Shown: positions 32,137-41,575, counted from the stretch's first letter. The stretch is DNA of 64,000 nt from Sutterella sp. (GCA_020025915.1 JAHHRH010000003.1:18014-82013), one strand, 5' to 3'. Numbers and translations: made by a program. The notes: generated by a model not told the origin, from the sequence alone.

Positions 32137-32154
32137 GTATTTACGGGGGGCGTA

Positions 32155-32541
32155 ATGGATGCAATGCGCATTGATAAGTGGCTTTGGGCTGCACGTTTTT
32201 TCAAGACGCGTTCTATTGCTCAAGTAGAAGTAGGTTTAGGCCGCGTTTTGCTTTCTGGCCAACGTTTAAAACCTTCTCGCGATGTCAAAGTTGGGGACTG
32301 TTTAGAGATTCATCGCGGAGAAGAAATATTTGTAGTTTATGTTGAAGGTTTGTCGAATACGCGAGGGCCAGCATCGGTAGCTCAGACGTTATATCGCGAA
32401 ACAGAAACCAGTCTAAAAGCCCGCGAACAGCGCAAAGAAATGTTGCGTCTCGCGTCCGAGCCCTCACGGTTTATTACGCAAGGTCGCCCTACTAAACGTG
32501 ATGGCCGCCTATTGAGGAAATTTCAGGAAGAATGGAATTAG
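32155..32541 (+). CDS. hslR: Heat shock protein 15 (Hsp15)-like RNA-binding protein
   Basis: S4-domain protein that in E. coli rescues stalled 50S subunits carrying peptidyl-tRNA. Starting at ATG 32155 (GGGGGG upstream) it has 128 aa. RIDKWLWAARFFKTRS and the following QRLKPSRDVKVGD form the S4 fold; the tail is basic (GRPTKRDGRLLRKF). ATG 32164 is an alternative start. Confidence 0.85.
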   Translation: MDAMRIDKWLWAARFFKTRSIAQVEVGLGRVLLSGQRLKPSRDVKVGDCLEIHRGEEIFVVYVEGLSNTRGPASVAQTLYRETETSLKAREQRKEMLRLASEPSRFITQGRPTKRDGRLLRKFQEEWN

Positions 32542-32549
32542 TAATGAAG

Positions 32550-32583
32550 AAGAGCCTGCTCTATTGAAAAGCAGGCTCTTTTT
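32550..32583 (+). terminator. Terminator between hslR and hemB
   Basis: AAGAGCCTGCT (32550-32560) pairs with AGCAGGCTCTT (32570-32580), followed by TTT. It sits between converging genes and has A-rich sequence on the other side, so it can serve both. Confidence 0.88.
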
Positions 32584-32613
32584 ACTTAGTTATGAAGTAC
32601 GAGTCAGTGCTCT

Positions 32614-33627
32614 TTAGTAGTTGTAACCCTCACGGATCCAACGTGCAACATCCAAAGCGCAATATGTCAATATGCCATCGGCACCAGCACGTTTGAAGCA
32701 GACCATCGTTTCAAATGTGATTTTCTTTTCGTCAATAGCTCCTGCTTGGGCTGCAAACTTGATCATGGCATATTCGCCGGAAACATGGTAAGCGAAGGTA
32801 GGAGCTTTAAATTCCTGTTTAACACGCCAAAGGACATCAAGATATGGAACACCTGGTTTGACCATGACCATGTCAGCACCTTCTGCAAGATCTAAGCCTA
32901 CTTCCCAAAGTGCTTCGTCGCCGTTAGCAGGATCTTGTTGGTAGACAGCTTTGTTCGATTTACCTAAGTTGGAAGAGGAACCTACTGCATCACGGAAGGG
33001 GCCGTAATAGGAGCTTGCGTACTTGGCAGAATAGGCCATGATTCGTGTATGAATTAAGCCTTCTTTTTCTAGACGATCACGGATGATGCCAATACGACCG
33101 TCCATCATATCGGACGGTGCGACAACATCAGCCCCAGCGCGAGCTTGCGCTAAGACTTGTTCAACCAGTACTTCAATGGTTTCATCGTTAAGTATGTAGC
33201 CTTCTTCATCAATCAGACCGTCCTGCCCGTGGGTAGTATAGGGGTCAAGAGCGACGTCACACATGATGCCTAATTGTGGATAGGCTTGCTTTAAAGCCTT
33301 TACGGCACGAGGAATGAGTCCATTGGAATTGGCTGCTTCACGACCATCAGGCGTCTTCAGTTCTTCTGCAATATGAGGGAAAAGTGCGAGCATTGGAATG
33401 CCAAGTTCAACGCATTCACCTGCTACTTTGAGAAGCTCGTCAATGCTCAAGCGATCAACGCCAGGCATAGACGGAACCGGTTCACGAAGCCCCGTCCCTT
33501 CGATTATAAAAACAGGAAGAATCAAATCGTTCGGTGTGACAACATTTTCTCGCATGAGGCGGCGGGAAAAGTCATCGTGACGCATACGACGCATACGTAC
33601 GCTCGGATAGGCACCAAGTGTCTGCAT
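32614..33627 (-). CDS. hemB: Delta-aminolevulinic acid dehydratase (porphobilinogen synthase)
   Basis: Condenses two 5-aminolevulinate molecules to porphobilinogen in haem synthesis. 337 aa. Schiff-base lysines are at about 202 (YSAKYASSYYGPFRDA) and 257 (VMVKPGVPYLD). The metal loop reads CDVALDPYTTHGQDG, the Asp-containing magnesium type rather than the three-Cys zinc type of E. coli. hemA, the first committed enzyme, is at 54344. Confidence 0.97.
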   Translation of the reverse strand: MQTLGAYPSVRMRRMRHDDFSRRLMRENVVTPNDLILPVFIIEGTGLREPVPSMPGVDRLSIDELLKVAGECVELGIPMLALFPHIAEELKTPDGREAANSNGLIPRAVKALKQAYPQLGIMCDVALDPYTTHGQDGLIDEEGYILNDETIEVLVEQVLAQARAGADVVAPSDMMDGRIGIIRDRLEKEGLIHTRIMAYSAKYASSYYGPFRDAVGSSSNLGKSNKAVYQQDPANGDEALWEVGLDLAEGADMVMVKPGVPYLDVLWRVKQEFKAPTFAYHVSGEYAMIKFAAQAGAIDEKKITFETMVCFKRAGADGILTYCALDVARWIREGYNY

Positions 33628-33695
33628 TTTTTTATTCCTACAAAAGGTAAGGCTGACGTTTAAAGAAGTCAGTAATCAATAGGTGTTCCTTAACT

Positions 33696-34343
33696 TTAAT
33701 CCCCTGGTCTTTCTTCAGCATTAAGTCCAAGCCAACTTTCCAAAACTGAAGCCAATTCAGCAGTCCCTTCTTTCTTCATTCCTGAAAATAATTGAACGGT
33801 GACATGAGGGCCAATTTCTGCTGCGCGTTTTTGAGCCATACGTAATGTGGTTCGGCGTTCCATGTTTTTTAATTGGTCTGCTTTATTTAATAACCAGTGC
33901 ATCTTAACATTTGGACGTCCAGCCATAAATTCTATTAACCATTCATCCGTTGGCATGAATGGACGACGAGCATCCATGACAATAACAAGGCCAGTCATGG
34001 TCGGACGCTGAGCAATATATCCACCGACTAATTGTGACCAAGTTTTACGAGTGTCTTCGCTTGCTTTTGCAAAACCATAGCCTGGTAAGTCCACGAGATA
34101 CCCAACATCATCACGGTTCCCTTGCTCATTCTTTTGAGAAAGTGCAAAAAAGTTGATCAATTGCGTACGTCCAGGTGTCTTACTAGCAAAGGCTAAACGC
34201 GTTTTACGGGTAAGGACATTGATTGTTGTCGATTTACCTGCGTTGGAGCGACCTGCAAATGCAATTTCAGGTGCTCCTTCGGGAGGGAGACCAGACAATT
34301 TAGCGGCTGAAATGACGAAACGGGCAGAGTCAAAAATACTCAA
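33696..34343 (-). CDS. engB: Ribosome biogenesis GTPase EngB (YihA/YsxC)
   Basis: GTPase needed for 50S assembly. 215 aa; G1 GRSNAGKST (from about residue 31), G3 DLPGYGFAK, G4 NKADQLK. Same strand as hemB and guaC, with about 70-90 base gaps. Confidence 0.95.
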   Translation of the reverse strand: MSIFDSARFVISAAKLSGLPPEGAPEIAFAGRSNAGKSTTINVLTRKTRLAFASKTPGRTQLINFFALSQKNEQGNRDDVGYLVDLPGYGFAKASEDTRKTWSQLVGGYIAQRPTMTGLVIVMDARRPFMPTDEWLIEFMAGRPNVKMHWLLNKADQLKNMERRTTLRMAQKRAAEIGPHVTVQLFSGMKKEGTAELASVLESWLGLNAEERPGD

Positions 34344-34384
34344 GGCGACCTCGATAAAAAAATAAAAGAGTGTCTCATTGTACT

Positions 34385-34420
34385 AGGTGAATCATTCCTT
34401 TTTGATGGAATGATTCACCT
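34385..34420 (-). repeat. 14-bp inverted repeat after guaC
   Basis: Positions 34385-34398 (AGGTGAATCATTCC) pair perfectly with 34407-34420. It follows the guaC stop by 12 bases on the - strand. No strong T-run follows, so it may protect the 3' end or be a weak terminator. Confidence 0.55.
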
Positions 34421-34432
34421 TAATCCTGGATA

Positions 34433-35476
34433 TTAGGGAGCTTTACCAAAGACTTCATTTAACTGCATGGACACACGTACAAAGGTTGTGCGCATGGTCA
34501 GCTCTTTCAGTCGACGTGCACCTACATAGGTGCAGGCACTACGGACGCCACCAAGAATGTCTTGAACGGTTTGGTCGATAGGCCCTCTCGCAGGAATTAA
34601 AACTGCTTTCCCTTCGGCCGCTCGGTACTTGGCGACACCACCAGAGTATTTGTTCATTGCATTACGTGAGCTCATGCCATAGAAGCGCTTAAAGGTGCCT
34701 TGTTCTGTTTCAACAATTTCACCTGCGGATTCGTTGTGACCTGCTAGCATGCCGCCAAGCATCACAAAGTCTGCTCCACCGCCAAATGCTTTAGCTATGT
34801 CGCCTGGGACTGTACAACCACCGTCGGCACAGATGCGGCCTCCTAATCCATGCGCTGCATCAGCACACTCAATAATGGCTGAAAGTTGTGGATATCCAAC
34901 TCCGGTCATCTTTCTGGTTGTACAAACAGAGCCAGGTCCGATCCCAACTTTGACAATGTCGGCCCCTGCCAAAAGCAATTCTTCAGTCATGTCTCCAGTA
35001 ACCACATTCCCAGCCATGATGACCAGGTTGGGATAGCTTTCTCTAACCTTTTTGACAAAAGCAACGAAAGCTTCCGTATAGCCATTAGCCACATCAATAC
35101 AAACGTATTGAATTGCTTCAGGTGCCTTTGTTATGGTTTGCTGGAACTTTTCCCAGTCCTGATTTCCAATCCCGAGAGAATAAAAAGCCGAAGATTTCTT
35201 TTCTAGCCGACTAAAGAAGTCGACATATTCATCATGCTCATAGTGCTTGTGAAGCGCGGTGGACATTTGATGGGTGGCTAGTGCGCTCGCCATTTCAAAT
35301 GTGCCTGTAGTATCCATGTTTGCGGCGATAATGGGAATTCCATAGTACTTCACGGGGGAGTGCAAAAATTTGAATTCTCGCGTAATGTCTACTTCACTTC
35401 TGCTCGTGAGAGTTGAGCGCTTTGGGCGAATGAGAACGTCTTTAAAGTCAAGTTTGACGGAGTTTTCAAGGTGCAT
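34433..35476 (-). CDS. guaC: GMP reductase
   Basis: Converts GMP to IMP with NADPH in purine salvage. Started at 35476 (MHLENSVKLDFKDVLIRPKR), where AAGGAGA is well spaced; the longer reading adds 20 residues without homology. 347 aa, identical to the E. coli length. Catalytic cysteine in GPGSVCTTRKMTGVG; the substrate loop GGMLAGHNES follows. Confidence 0.96.
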   Translation of the reverse strand: MHLENSVKLDFKDVLIRPKRSTLTSRSEVDITREFKFLHSPVKYYGIPIIAANMDTTGTFEMASALATHQMSTALHKHYEHDEYVDFFSRLEKKSSAFYSLGIGNQDWEKFQQTITKAPEAIQYVCIDVANGYTEAFVAFVKKVRESYPNLVIMAGNVVTGDMTEELLLAGADIVKVGIGPGSVCTTRKMTGVGYPQLSAIIECADAAHGLGGRICADGGCTVPGDIAKAFGGGADFVMLGGMLAGHNESAGEIVETEQGTFKRFYGMSSRNAMNKYSGGVAKYRAAEGKAVLIPARGPIDQTVQDILGGVRSACTYVGARRLKELTMRTTFVRVSMQLNEVFGKAP

Positions 35477-35526
35477 AAATGTCTCCTTGGAAATGAAGTG
35501 GATATGACCATATAACAGACACAAAA

Positions 35527-35562
35527 AACGCCGCATCTCAATAGTTACTGAGATCCGGCGTT
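35527..35562 (-). terminator. Terminator of lysA (distal)
   Basis: AACGCCG and ATCTCA pair with TGAGAT and CGGCGTT across one C-C mismatch. On the - strand the stem is followed by six T. It lies between lysA and guaC. Confidence 0.85.
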
Positions 35563-35593
35563 TATATATTCTACGTTGAAATTCTCATAAAGA

Positions 35594-35614
35594 GCAAGCC
35601 TTTAAAAGGCTTGC
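35594..35614 (-). repeat. Perfect palindromic hairpin just after lysA
   Basis: GCAAGCCTTT and AAAGGCTTGC separated by one base, 10 bases after the lysA stop. It stands in tandem with the stronger terminator at 35527-35562. Confidence 0.6.
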
Positions 35615-35623
35615 GAGACTGGG

Positions 35624-36919
35624 TTAAAGATCTAAAAATCGTTCACCCTGAATCAGGTGTTCGTAAGTTTCTGGGTCTCGCAAAGGAATGACTTGATCAC
35701 CATCGACGAGGATTTCCATGGGGAGTACACGACTGTTGTAGTGACAAGCCATACTGGCACCATAAGCTCCGGCATCCAAGACGGCCAACCAATCATTGGC
35801 TTTTACCGCCAGTTCTCGAGCACGACCTAAGAAATCAGAACTTTCACAGACTGGTCCTACGACATCCATGACTAATGGCTCTATGTCATGACGTTCTACG
35901 ACTGGGACGATGTCCATCCAGGCTGAATAGAGAGCTGGTCGAATTAGGTCGTTCATTCCGCCTTCGACAATACAGAAATTACGTGTATCACCGTACTTTA
36001 TGTATTGCACCTGAGTCATGAGTACGCCAGCATTTCCTACGATGGAGCGTCCAGGCTCAACGAGAAGTTTAATGTCACCGAATCCACGAGCTTTCAGTAA
36101 CGCTTTAATTGGTTGAAGTAGGGTTTGTGGCGTCGGAGGGACATCTTCAGGACGGTATTGAATGCCTAGGCCACCACCGATATCAATGTGTGATAAGACG
36201 AGCCCTCGTGCTTTCAAGCGATCCATCGTATCGATAAGACGTGTGACAGAATCTAAATAAGGCTGGGTGTCAATGATTTGGCTTCCAATGTGTGCGTCAA
36301 TACCTTTGATTTCAATACCAGGCATATTGGCGGCACGAAGGTAAATTGTTTCCGCGTGAGCAATAGGAATGCCAAACTTATTATTTTTGAGACCTGTCGA
36401 AATGTATGGGTGGGTTTTAGGGTCAACATCAGGATTGCATCGAATGGAGATAGGGGCTCTAAGTCCTAGAGACTGAGCTATTTCATTGATGCGTTCGAGT
36501 TCTGGTTCACTCTCGACGTTAAAACATCCAATTCCCTGTTTCAGAGCATAAGCAATTTCTTTACGAGTTTTGCCTACTCCTGAATAAACAATTTTGTGTG
36601 GGGTAAATCCTGCTCGTAAGGCACGAGCAATTTCACCACCACTGACGGTGTCAACTCCAGCCCCCAATTTAGCCAAGATCTGCAAAATACCCACAGTGGA
36701 ATTGGCTTTCATGGCATAGCACACCTGATGAGGAACATCAGCTAAAGCTGACTGATAAGCCATGAAGTTAGTTTCAATTTGCGCACGGGAGTAAATGTAT
36801 GTCGTTCTTTCTACCTCTTGCGCTATACGAGAGAGGGGTACGTTTTCACACCATAGTTCAACGCCTTGACGATGAAAGAAAGTATGTGGACGGCTACAGG
36901 CTGAGGTGTCGAAGGTCAT
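35624..36919 (-). CDS. lysA: Diaminopimelate decarboxylase
   Basis: Last step of lysine synthesis: meso-diaminopimelate to L-lysine, PLP-dependent. 431 aa. The PLP lysine is in YAMKANS (about residue 71); HIGSQI and the CESSDFLGR substrate loop are present. It follows lptM by 16 bases, the usual lptM-lysA pair. Confidence 0.97.
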   Translation of the reverse strand: MTFDTSACSRPHTFFHRQGVELWCENVPLSRIAQEVERTTYIYSRAQIETNFMAYQSALADVPHQVCYAMKANSTVGILQILAKLGAGVDTVSGGEIARALRAGFTPHKIVYSGVGKTRKEIAYALKQGIGCFNVESEPELERINEIAQSLGLRAPISIRCNPDVDPKTHPYISTGLKNNKFGIPIAHAETIYLRAANMPGIEIKGIDAHIGSQIIDTQPYLDSVTRLIDTMDRLKARGLVLSHIDIGGGLGIQYRPEDVPPTPQTLLQPIKALLKARGFGDIKLLVEPGRSIVGNAGVLMTQVQYIKYGDTRNFCIVEGGMNDLIRPALYSAWMDIVPVVERHDIEPLVMDVVGPVCESSDFLGRARELAVKANDWLAVLDAGAYGASMACHYNSRVLPMEILVDGDQVIPLRDPETYEHLIQGERFLDL

Positions 36920-36935
36920 GAGAAAAAAAGGTGTG

Positions 36936-37073
36936 TTAAAGTCCAGAAGAAGATTTTTGCATAGAGACTGGTGCTTGCTGATCGGGCATATAGAGGTCTC
37001 CCTTTTGACCGCAACCAGTTAGGCTGATGCAGAGTGTGGTGATAATGCCAACTAAAACGGCAGTTCTCAACAT
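36936..37073 (-). CDS. lptM: Small outer-membrane lipoprotein LptM (YifL)-like
   Basis: 45-aa lipoprotein: signal peptide MLRTAVLVGIITTLCISLTG, lipobox LTGC, then the conserved GQKGDLYMP. In E. coli LptM helps mature the LptD LPS translocon. The start at 37073 is only 16 bp from the divergent cyaY start. The longer frame upstream overlaps cyaY and is not used. Confidence 0.88.
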   Translation of the reverse strand: MLRTAVLVGIITTLCISLTGCGQKGDLYMPDQQAPVSMQKSSSGL

Positions 37074-37089
37074 AGGAAATCCTTTCACA
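37074..37089. promoter_or_regulatory. Shared 16-bp divergent start region of lptM and cyaY
   Basis: The whole gap reads AGGAAATCCTTTCACA. The palindrome AGGAAATCCT offers a purine-rich ribosome-binding site on each strand: AGGAAA for cyaY, AAGGAT for lptM. No room is left for a promoter, so each gene's promoter must lie inside the other gene and the mRNA 5' ends must overlap as antisense. Confidence 0.7.
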
Positions 37090-37395
37090 ATGGATAAAGA
37101 TACAGAATTTTTAACCGTCGCCGAAGCAGAAATGCAATCTTTAGAGGCATGGCTTGAACTAGCTTCTGAAGATGTTGATTGCATACGTAGCGGTAATGTA
37201 CTCACGATTGAGCTTGAAAATGGCGAACAAGTAGTCGTCAATATTCAGACCCCTATGCGTGAGATTTGGTGTGCTTCTCGCTTTGGAGGGCATCATTTCT
37301 CTTTGCAACAAGGTGTATGGAAAGACTCTCGCTCAGGATTGACGCTCGAAGAAGTTGTTCGTGATGCATTAATGCGACTCGACGCGGAGCTTTAA
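37090..37395 (+). CDS. cyaY: Frataxin-like iron-sulfur assembly protein CyaY
   Basis: Iron-binding regulator of Isc cluster assembly. Started at ATG 37090 (MDKDTEFLTVAEAEM); 101 aa, family length. Acidic first helix, then RSGNVLTIELENGEQVVVN, PMREIWCASRFGGHHF. Divergent to lptM as in other proteobacteria. Confidence 0.93.
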   Translation: MDKDTEFLTVAEAEMQSLEAWLELASEDVDCIRSGNVLTIELENGEQVVVNIQTPMREIWCASRFGGHHFSLQQGVWKDSRSGLTLEEVVRDALMRLDAEL

Positions 37396-37413
37396 TCAAA
37401 TAGCAAGTGTAGC

Positions 37414-37433
37414 GGTTATCGATTACGATAACC
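37414..37433 (+). repeat. Hairpin after cyaY
   Basis: GGTTATCG-ATTA-CGATAACC, a perfect 8-bp stem 18 bases after the cyaY stop, without a T-run. Confidence 0.5.
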
Positions 37434-37506
37434 ATAAGGAAAAAAGAGGAGATGCTTTCTTTGTGTACTAGATTCTCTTTTTAATTTTGTGATGGATATG
37501 AAGAAA

Positions 37507-37554
37507 AGGGAGTGTTGATAAAGTCAGGATGTCCTGAACTTTGTCACACTCCCT
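37507..37554 (-). terminator. Long terminator hairpin after mrcA
   Basis: AGGGAGTGT/ACACTCCCT (37507-37515 and 37546-37554) encloses GATAAAGT/ACTTTGTC and CAG/CTG with single-base bulges, about 20 pairs in total. On the - strand it is followed by TTTTCTT. It separates converging mrcA and cyaY. Confidence 0.85.
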
Positions 37555-37570
37555 ATATCTTTTTGAGTCT

Positions 37571-39946
37571 TTAGAAGATCTGATCTCGGACGAGCTCGGA
37601 GGTACTATTTTCACTTGAACTCATGAGGTCAGAGAAATCGGCACCGTGAATGGGGTCGCGATAAAAATATTCTCCGTTGGATTCTACAACGCTCTCTGGC
37701 ATTTGACGCATGTAATTGGGTGTGTCTTTAAGTGTTGCCTTCATAAAGTCAATCCAAATTGGTAAGGCAAGACCGCCTCCGGTTTCACGTGAGCCAAGTG
37801 GCTTCGGAGTATCGTATCCCATCCAGGTCACGGCAACTAAGTTACCAGCATAGCCACAGAACCAAGCGTCGTGACTATCGTTTGTGGTTCCTGTTTTGCC
37901 GCCGATATCAGTTCGGCCGAGCATTTTTGTGGCACGAGCTGCAGTGCCATGTGTTGCTACACCATGTAGCAAACTATGCATGATGTAGGCATTGCGATCA
38001 TCAATAGCTCGAATAGACTCATCCCCAGCGGTTCGATTAGTGGCACGCATCAAAGTTCGACCATCGACATCGGTGACACGTTCAATCAAGTAAGGTTGTA
38101 CTCGATAGCCACCATTGGCAAAGACTGTGTATCCACCTAACATTTGCCAAGGCGTGACGCTACCTGCGCCTAATGCCATTGGAAGGTTAGCCAGTTGCTT
38201 TTCAGGTGGGAAGCCAAACTTACGAACGAATTCCTGCGCATATTCAGGGGTAATGGCCTGCATGATACGAATAGAAATCAAATTCTTGGACTTTTCCAAC
38301 CCACGACGCAATGGCATAGGGCCATCAAAACGACCTTCATAGTTTTTAGGCGCCCAAATCTTATTACCTGTAAGCTTGGGATCAATACTGATTGGCGCAT
38401 CGTTGATGATAGTGGCTGGTGTAAAGCCTTTATCTAAAGCAGCTGAATAGATAAATGGTTTAAATGACGAGCCAGGCTGACGCCAAGCTTGTGTGACGTG
38501 GTTGAACATGTTTAGGTTAAAGTCAAACCCACCCACTAATGCGCGTACTGCACCTGTATTAAAGTCGCCAGCGACAAACGCTGCTTCGACGCGAGGTACT
38601 TGGGCTAATGTCCATTGTTTGCCATTTGCAGAGCGCATCACGCGAATGATGGCACCAGGCTTGAGTGCTTTGTCGATATAGGCTTTCGAGACTTTACCAA
38701 GATGACGACGAGCAAATTTTAGGCTGTTCGCGTCAAGGGTTACAGTTTCATTGGCAGATATGGCAGCGGTAATACCCTTGGGGGTTGCCTCAATGACGAT
38801 TGCAGGCAACATAAAGGGAGATGTGGTCGTTTTTTCTAAAGCCTGTCGGATGGTGGACGGGCGTTTTGATACGTCGCTTAAGTCGATATAACCTTCTGGG
38901 CCACGATAACCATATTTACGATCGTAGGAAATCAACTGACGACGAACGGCATCGACGGCGGTTTTTTGAGCTGCCATATCGATCGTGGTGTAAACGTTGA
39001 TACCACGAGAATAGGTTTCTTCTTTGAAAATGTCATAGACCAACATACGAGCGAGCTCTGCCGCATATTTTGCGGTAATCGATTCTTCACTCATATTGGC
39101 GGCAACCATTTCCTGCTGCGTGGTCACACGACGAGTTTCCATGGGTTGAGCCTTTTCGGTCTCATAAGTGAGTTCGTCGATATAACCCAAGTCAAACATG
39201 CGGCGTAGGACATAGTTTTTTCGCATGGTTGCTCGCGTTGGATTCACGATGGGGTTATAAGCGGAGGGTGCTACAGGGAGACCAGCTAACGTAGCGGCTT
39301 CCCCCACAGAAATTTGGTCAAGTGAACGACCAAAATAGGTATGTGCTGCGCTTTGGAAACCGTAAGAACGTTGACCTAAATAAATTTGGTTTAAGTAAAT
39401 TTCCAAAATCTGGTCCTTCGTCAAAGTTTGCTCGATTTTGAAGGACATGGCGATTTCGTAAAGTTTACGGGTGTAAGTGCGTTCGGATGATAAAAAGAAG
39501 TTACGCGCAACTTGCTGTGTAATCGTAGAGCCTCCTTGCCCACGACGTCCAGTGACGAGATTCGCGAACGCAGCACGTAAAATCCCTGTAATTTCGATCC
39601 CTGGATGCTCATAGAAGCCATCGTCTTCCGCAGCAAGGATTGCGTGTTTAACATGAGCAGGGATTTCTGTTAATCGGACAAAGTCACGACGTTCTTCGCC
39701 AAATTCACCAATGAGTTTGCCGTCAGCACTCCATACGCGTAAAGGAACGCAGGGGCGATAGTCGGCAACAGTGTCAATGGGAGGTAGTTGACGATAGATG
39801 AAAGCAAAAACAAAGACGGCTAGCAGAATACCCGAAGCTGCACCAGCCAAACAGATACCTAGAAACCACTTAAAAAAAGACGCGGTTTTTGAACTTTTAC
39901 GCGTTGGCTTACGTGCTGGAGGTGTTTTTCGTTTAGTTTGAGTCAC
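37571..39946 (-). CDS. mrcA: Penicillin-binding protein 1A
   Basis: Bifunctional class A peptidoglycan synthase. 791 aa: basic cytoplasmic tail, one membrane anchor (about 28-51), GT51 transglycosylase domain with EDDGFYEHPG (catalytic Glu near 107) and QGGSTITQQ, an OB-like insert, and a transpeptidase domain with SSFK (Ser 493), SKN (553-555) and KTG (684-686). In many relatives pilMNOPQ diverges from it; here it does not. Confidence 0.97.
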   Translation of the reverse strand: MTQTKRKTPPARKPTRKSSKTASFFKWFLGICLAGAASGILLAVFVFAFIYRQLPPIDTVADYRPCVPLRVWSADGKLIGEFGEERRDFVRLTEIPAHVKHAILAAEDDGFYEHPGIEITGILRAAFANLVTGRRGQGGSTITQQVARNFFLSSERTYTRKLYEIAMSFKIEQTLTKDQILEIYLNQIYLGQRSYGFQSAAHTYFGRSLDQISVGEAATLAGLPVAPSAYNPIVNPTRATMRKNYVLRRMFDLGYIDELTYETEKAQPMETRRVTTQQEMVAANMSEESITAKYAAELARMLVYDIFKEETYSRGINVYTTIDMAAQKTAVDAVRRQLISYDRKYGYRGPEGYIDLSDVSKRPSTIRQALEKTTTSPFMLPAIVIEATPKGITAAISANETVTLDANSLKFARRHLGKVSKAYIDKALKPGAIIRVMRSANGKQWTLAQVPRVEAAFVAGDFNTGAVRALVGGFDFNLNMFNHVTQAWRQPGSSFKPFIYSAALDKGFTPATIINDAPISIDPKLTGNKIWAPKNYEGRFDGPMPLRRGLEKSKNLISIRIMQAITPEYAQEFVRKFGFPPEKQLANLPMALGAGSVTPWQMLGGYTVFANGGYRVQPYLIERVTDVDGRTLMRATNRTAGDESIRAIDDRNAYIMHSLLHGVATHGTAARATKMLGRTDIGGKTGTTNDSHDAWFCGYAGNLVAVTWMGYDTPKPLGSRETGGGLALPIWIDFMKATLKDTPNYMRQMPESVVESNGEYFYRDPIHGADFSDLMSSSENSTSELVRDQIF

Positions 39947-40273
39947 GAGAAGACTAGGTGATAAATAGCGCGAGTGACAACGTGTATGTCGTACGTTGCT
40001 TTCTACGCATGAATAATGGGAAATAAATCGATTGTAGTCGAGAACCTCGATTCACGACATGTTGAATCGTATGAGAGATTGCCATAAACACTCAGTTTTG
40101 TATGGATTTGCAAGTGTTAACTATCACTCGGCCGTGAGTTGTTGTTTTTTGGCTACTCTAAAAAGAGTAAAAAGTCGTGCAACAAAAGGAAGAAACGGAA
40201 GCTTTTCTCTTTCTAGTACTGAGGTTTCTCGTAAAGCGCGATAATAATTTCTTGCATTTGGAGCAAAGCGATT
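39947..40273. other. 327-base divergent spacer, mrcA / thioesterase
   Basis: No gene seen. It holds small hairpins (TCGAG-AAC-CTCGA at 40038-40050; ACTCT-AAAA-AGAGT near 40156-40169) and GATAAT (40240-40245), a possible -10 box for the downstream gene with a poor -35. I see no clear promoter for mrcA. Confidence 0.5.
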
Positions 40274-40750
40274 ATGACAAATCCTATTTATCGCCTGCCT
40301 GTAACGGTTGAAGCTTCGTCCATTGATATTCTTGGTCATGTGAATAATCGAGAATATATTCGCTGGATGGAAGAGGTTGCAACGTTGCATGCGGCATCTA
40401 GGGGACAGACATTTGAAGCGCTTAAGGCTTCAGGTTGTGCTTGGGTCGTGCGTCAACACTGGATTGAGTATCTAAAACCAGCGTTGCTCGGGGATAAATT
40501 GGACGTTTATACATGGGTACAAACGATCCGCAGAATTTCATCGCTCAGAAGGTATGCGATTATGCGTCAAGGTGAACTACTAACGGTGGGCGCGACTGAA
40601 TGGGTGTTTGTAAATTATGTGAGACGTCGTCCTATGGCGATCCCACCAAATGTACAAGAAGCTTTTCAGTTGTTGCCGCCAGAGGCGCTAGAGTTACAAG
40701 AAATGGGGATTAGCAGGATGGTGCGATTTGCGCCTAGTGTTGGTCTCTAA
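40274..40750 (+). CDS. Hotdog-fold acyl-CoA thioesterase, 4HBT/YbgC-like
   Basis: 158-aa single-domain protein. The segment DILGHVNNREYIRWMEEV matches the 4-hydroxybenzoyl-CoA thioesterase/YbgC signature, with the catalytic Asp at its start. The substrate is unknown. GGAGC lies before ATG 40274. It is followed by mlaF after 24 bases, so co-transcription with the lipid-transport operon is likely. Confidence 0.85.
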   Translation: MTNPIYRLPVTVEASSIDILGHVNNREYIRWMEEVATLHAASRGQTFEALKASGCAWVVRQHWIEYLKPALLGDKLDVYTWVQTIRRISSLRRYAIMRQGELLTVGATEWVFVNYVRRRPMAIPPNVQEAFQLLPPEALELQEMGISRMVRFAPSVGL

Positions 40751-40774
40751 TGATGCCAAGTGGATTAAAGGGCT

Positions 40775-41575
40775 ATGGAATACACCGTAAAAATTGATGA
40801 TTTGACATTTGGATATGGGGGGCAAACCATTCTACAAAACGTGTCCATGCGTTTTGGTGCAGGTAAAGTTGTCGCTATTATGGGCGGTTCAGGAATGGGG
40901 AAAACAACCTTGCTGAAGTTAATTGGCGGGTTGTTAACGCCACAAAGCGGTGAGATTACGATCGCTGGCGAGAAGATGTGTACAGGGGATCAAAAGAGCC
41001 TCTATCGTCTACGTCGTCGTATGGGGATGTTGTTTCAGTTTGGAGCGTTGTTTACTGATCTATCGGTTTTCGAGAACGTAGCATTTCCCATGCGTGAGCA
41101 GACGAATCTTGATGAAGAAACGATTCGAGATTTGGTTTTGATGAAGCTCAATGCCGTGGGTTTAAGAGGGGCTGCGCCTTTGATGCCGTCTGAGATTTCT
41201 GGGGGCATGGCTCGTCGTGTTGCTTTGGCGCGTGCCATTGCTTTGGATCCTGCGGTCATCATGTATGACGAACCTTTTGCTGGGTTAGACCCCATTTCGA
41301 TGGGTGTGACTGCTAATTTGATTCGTCGTCTTAACGATGCCTTGCAAGCGACATCTATCATTGTGACTCATGACGTGGCTGAAACGTTTGAAATTGCAGA
41401 CTATGTTTATATGATTAACGCAGGGCGTATTGCGGCTGAGGGGACTCCTGAGGTTTTGCGTCATACGGAAGAACCTTTTGTGAAGCAGTTTATTAATGCT
41501 TTACCTGATGGACCTGTGCGTTTTCACTATCCTGCGCCTACGATCGGTCAGGATTTCGGAGGTGAGAAGGCATGA
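40775..41575 (+). CDS. mlaF: Phospholipid ABC transporter ATPase MlaF
   Basis: Powers the MlaFEDB complex, which moves phospholipid between inner and outer membrane. 266 aa: Walker A GGSGMGKTT (about 37-45), signature SGGMARRVALARA, Walker B VIMYDEPFAGLDP, switch histidine in VTHD. It overlaps mlaE by four bases. Confidence 0.96.
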   Translation: MEYTVKIDDLTFGYGGQTILQNVSMRFGAGKVVAIMGGSGMGKTTLLKLIGGLLTPQSGEITIAGEKMCTGDQKSLYRLRRRMGMLFQFGALFTDLSVFENVAFPMREQTNLDEETIRDLVLMKLNAVGLRGAAPLMPSEISGGMARRVALARAIALDPAVIMYDEPFAGLDPISMGVTANLIRRLNDALQATSIIVTHDVAETFEIADYVYMINAGRIAAEGTPEVLRHTEEPFVKQFINALPDGPVRFHYPAPTIGQDFGGEKA

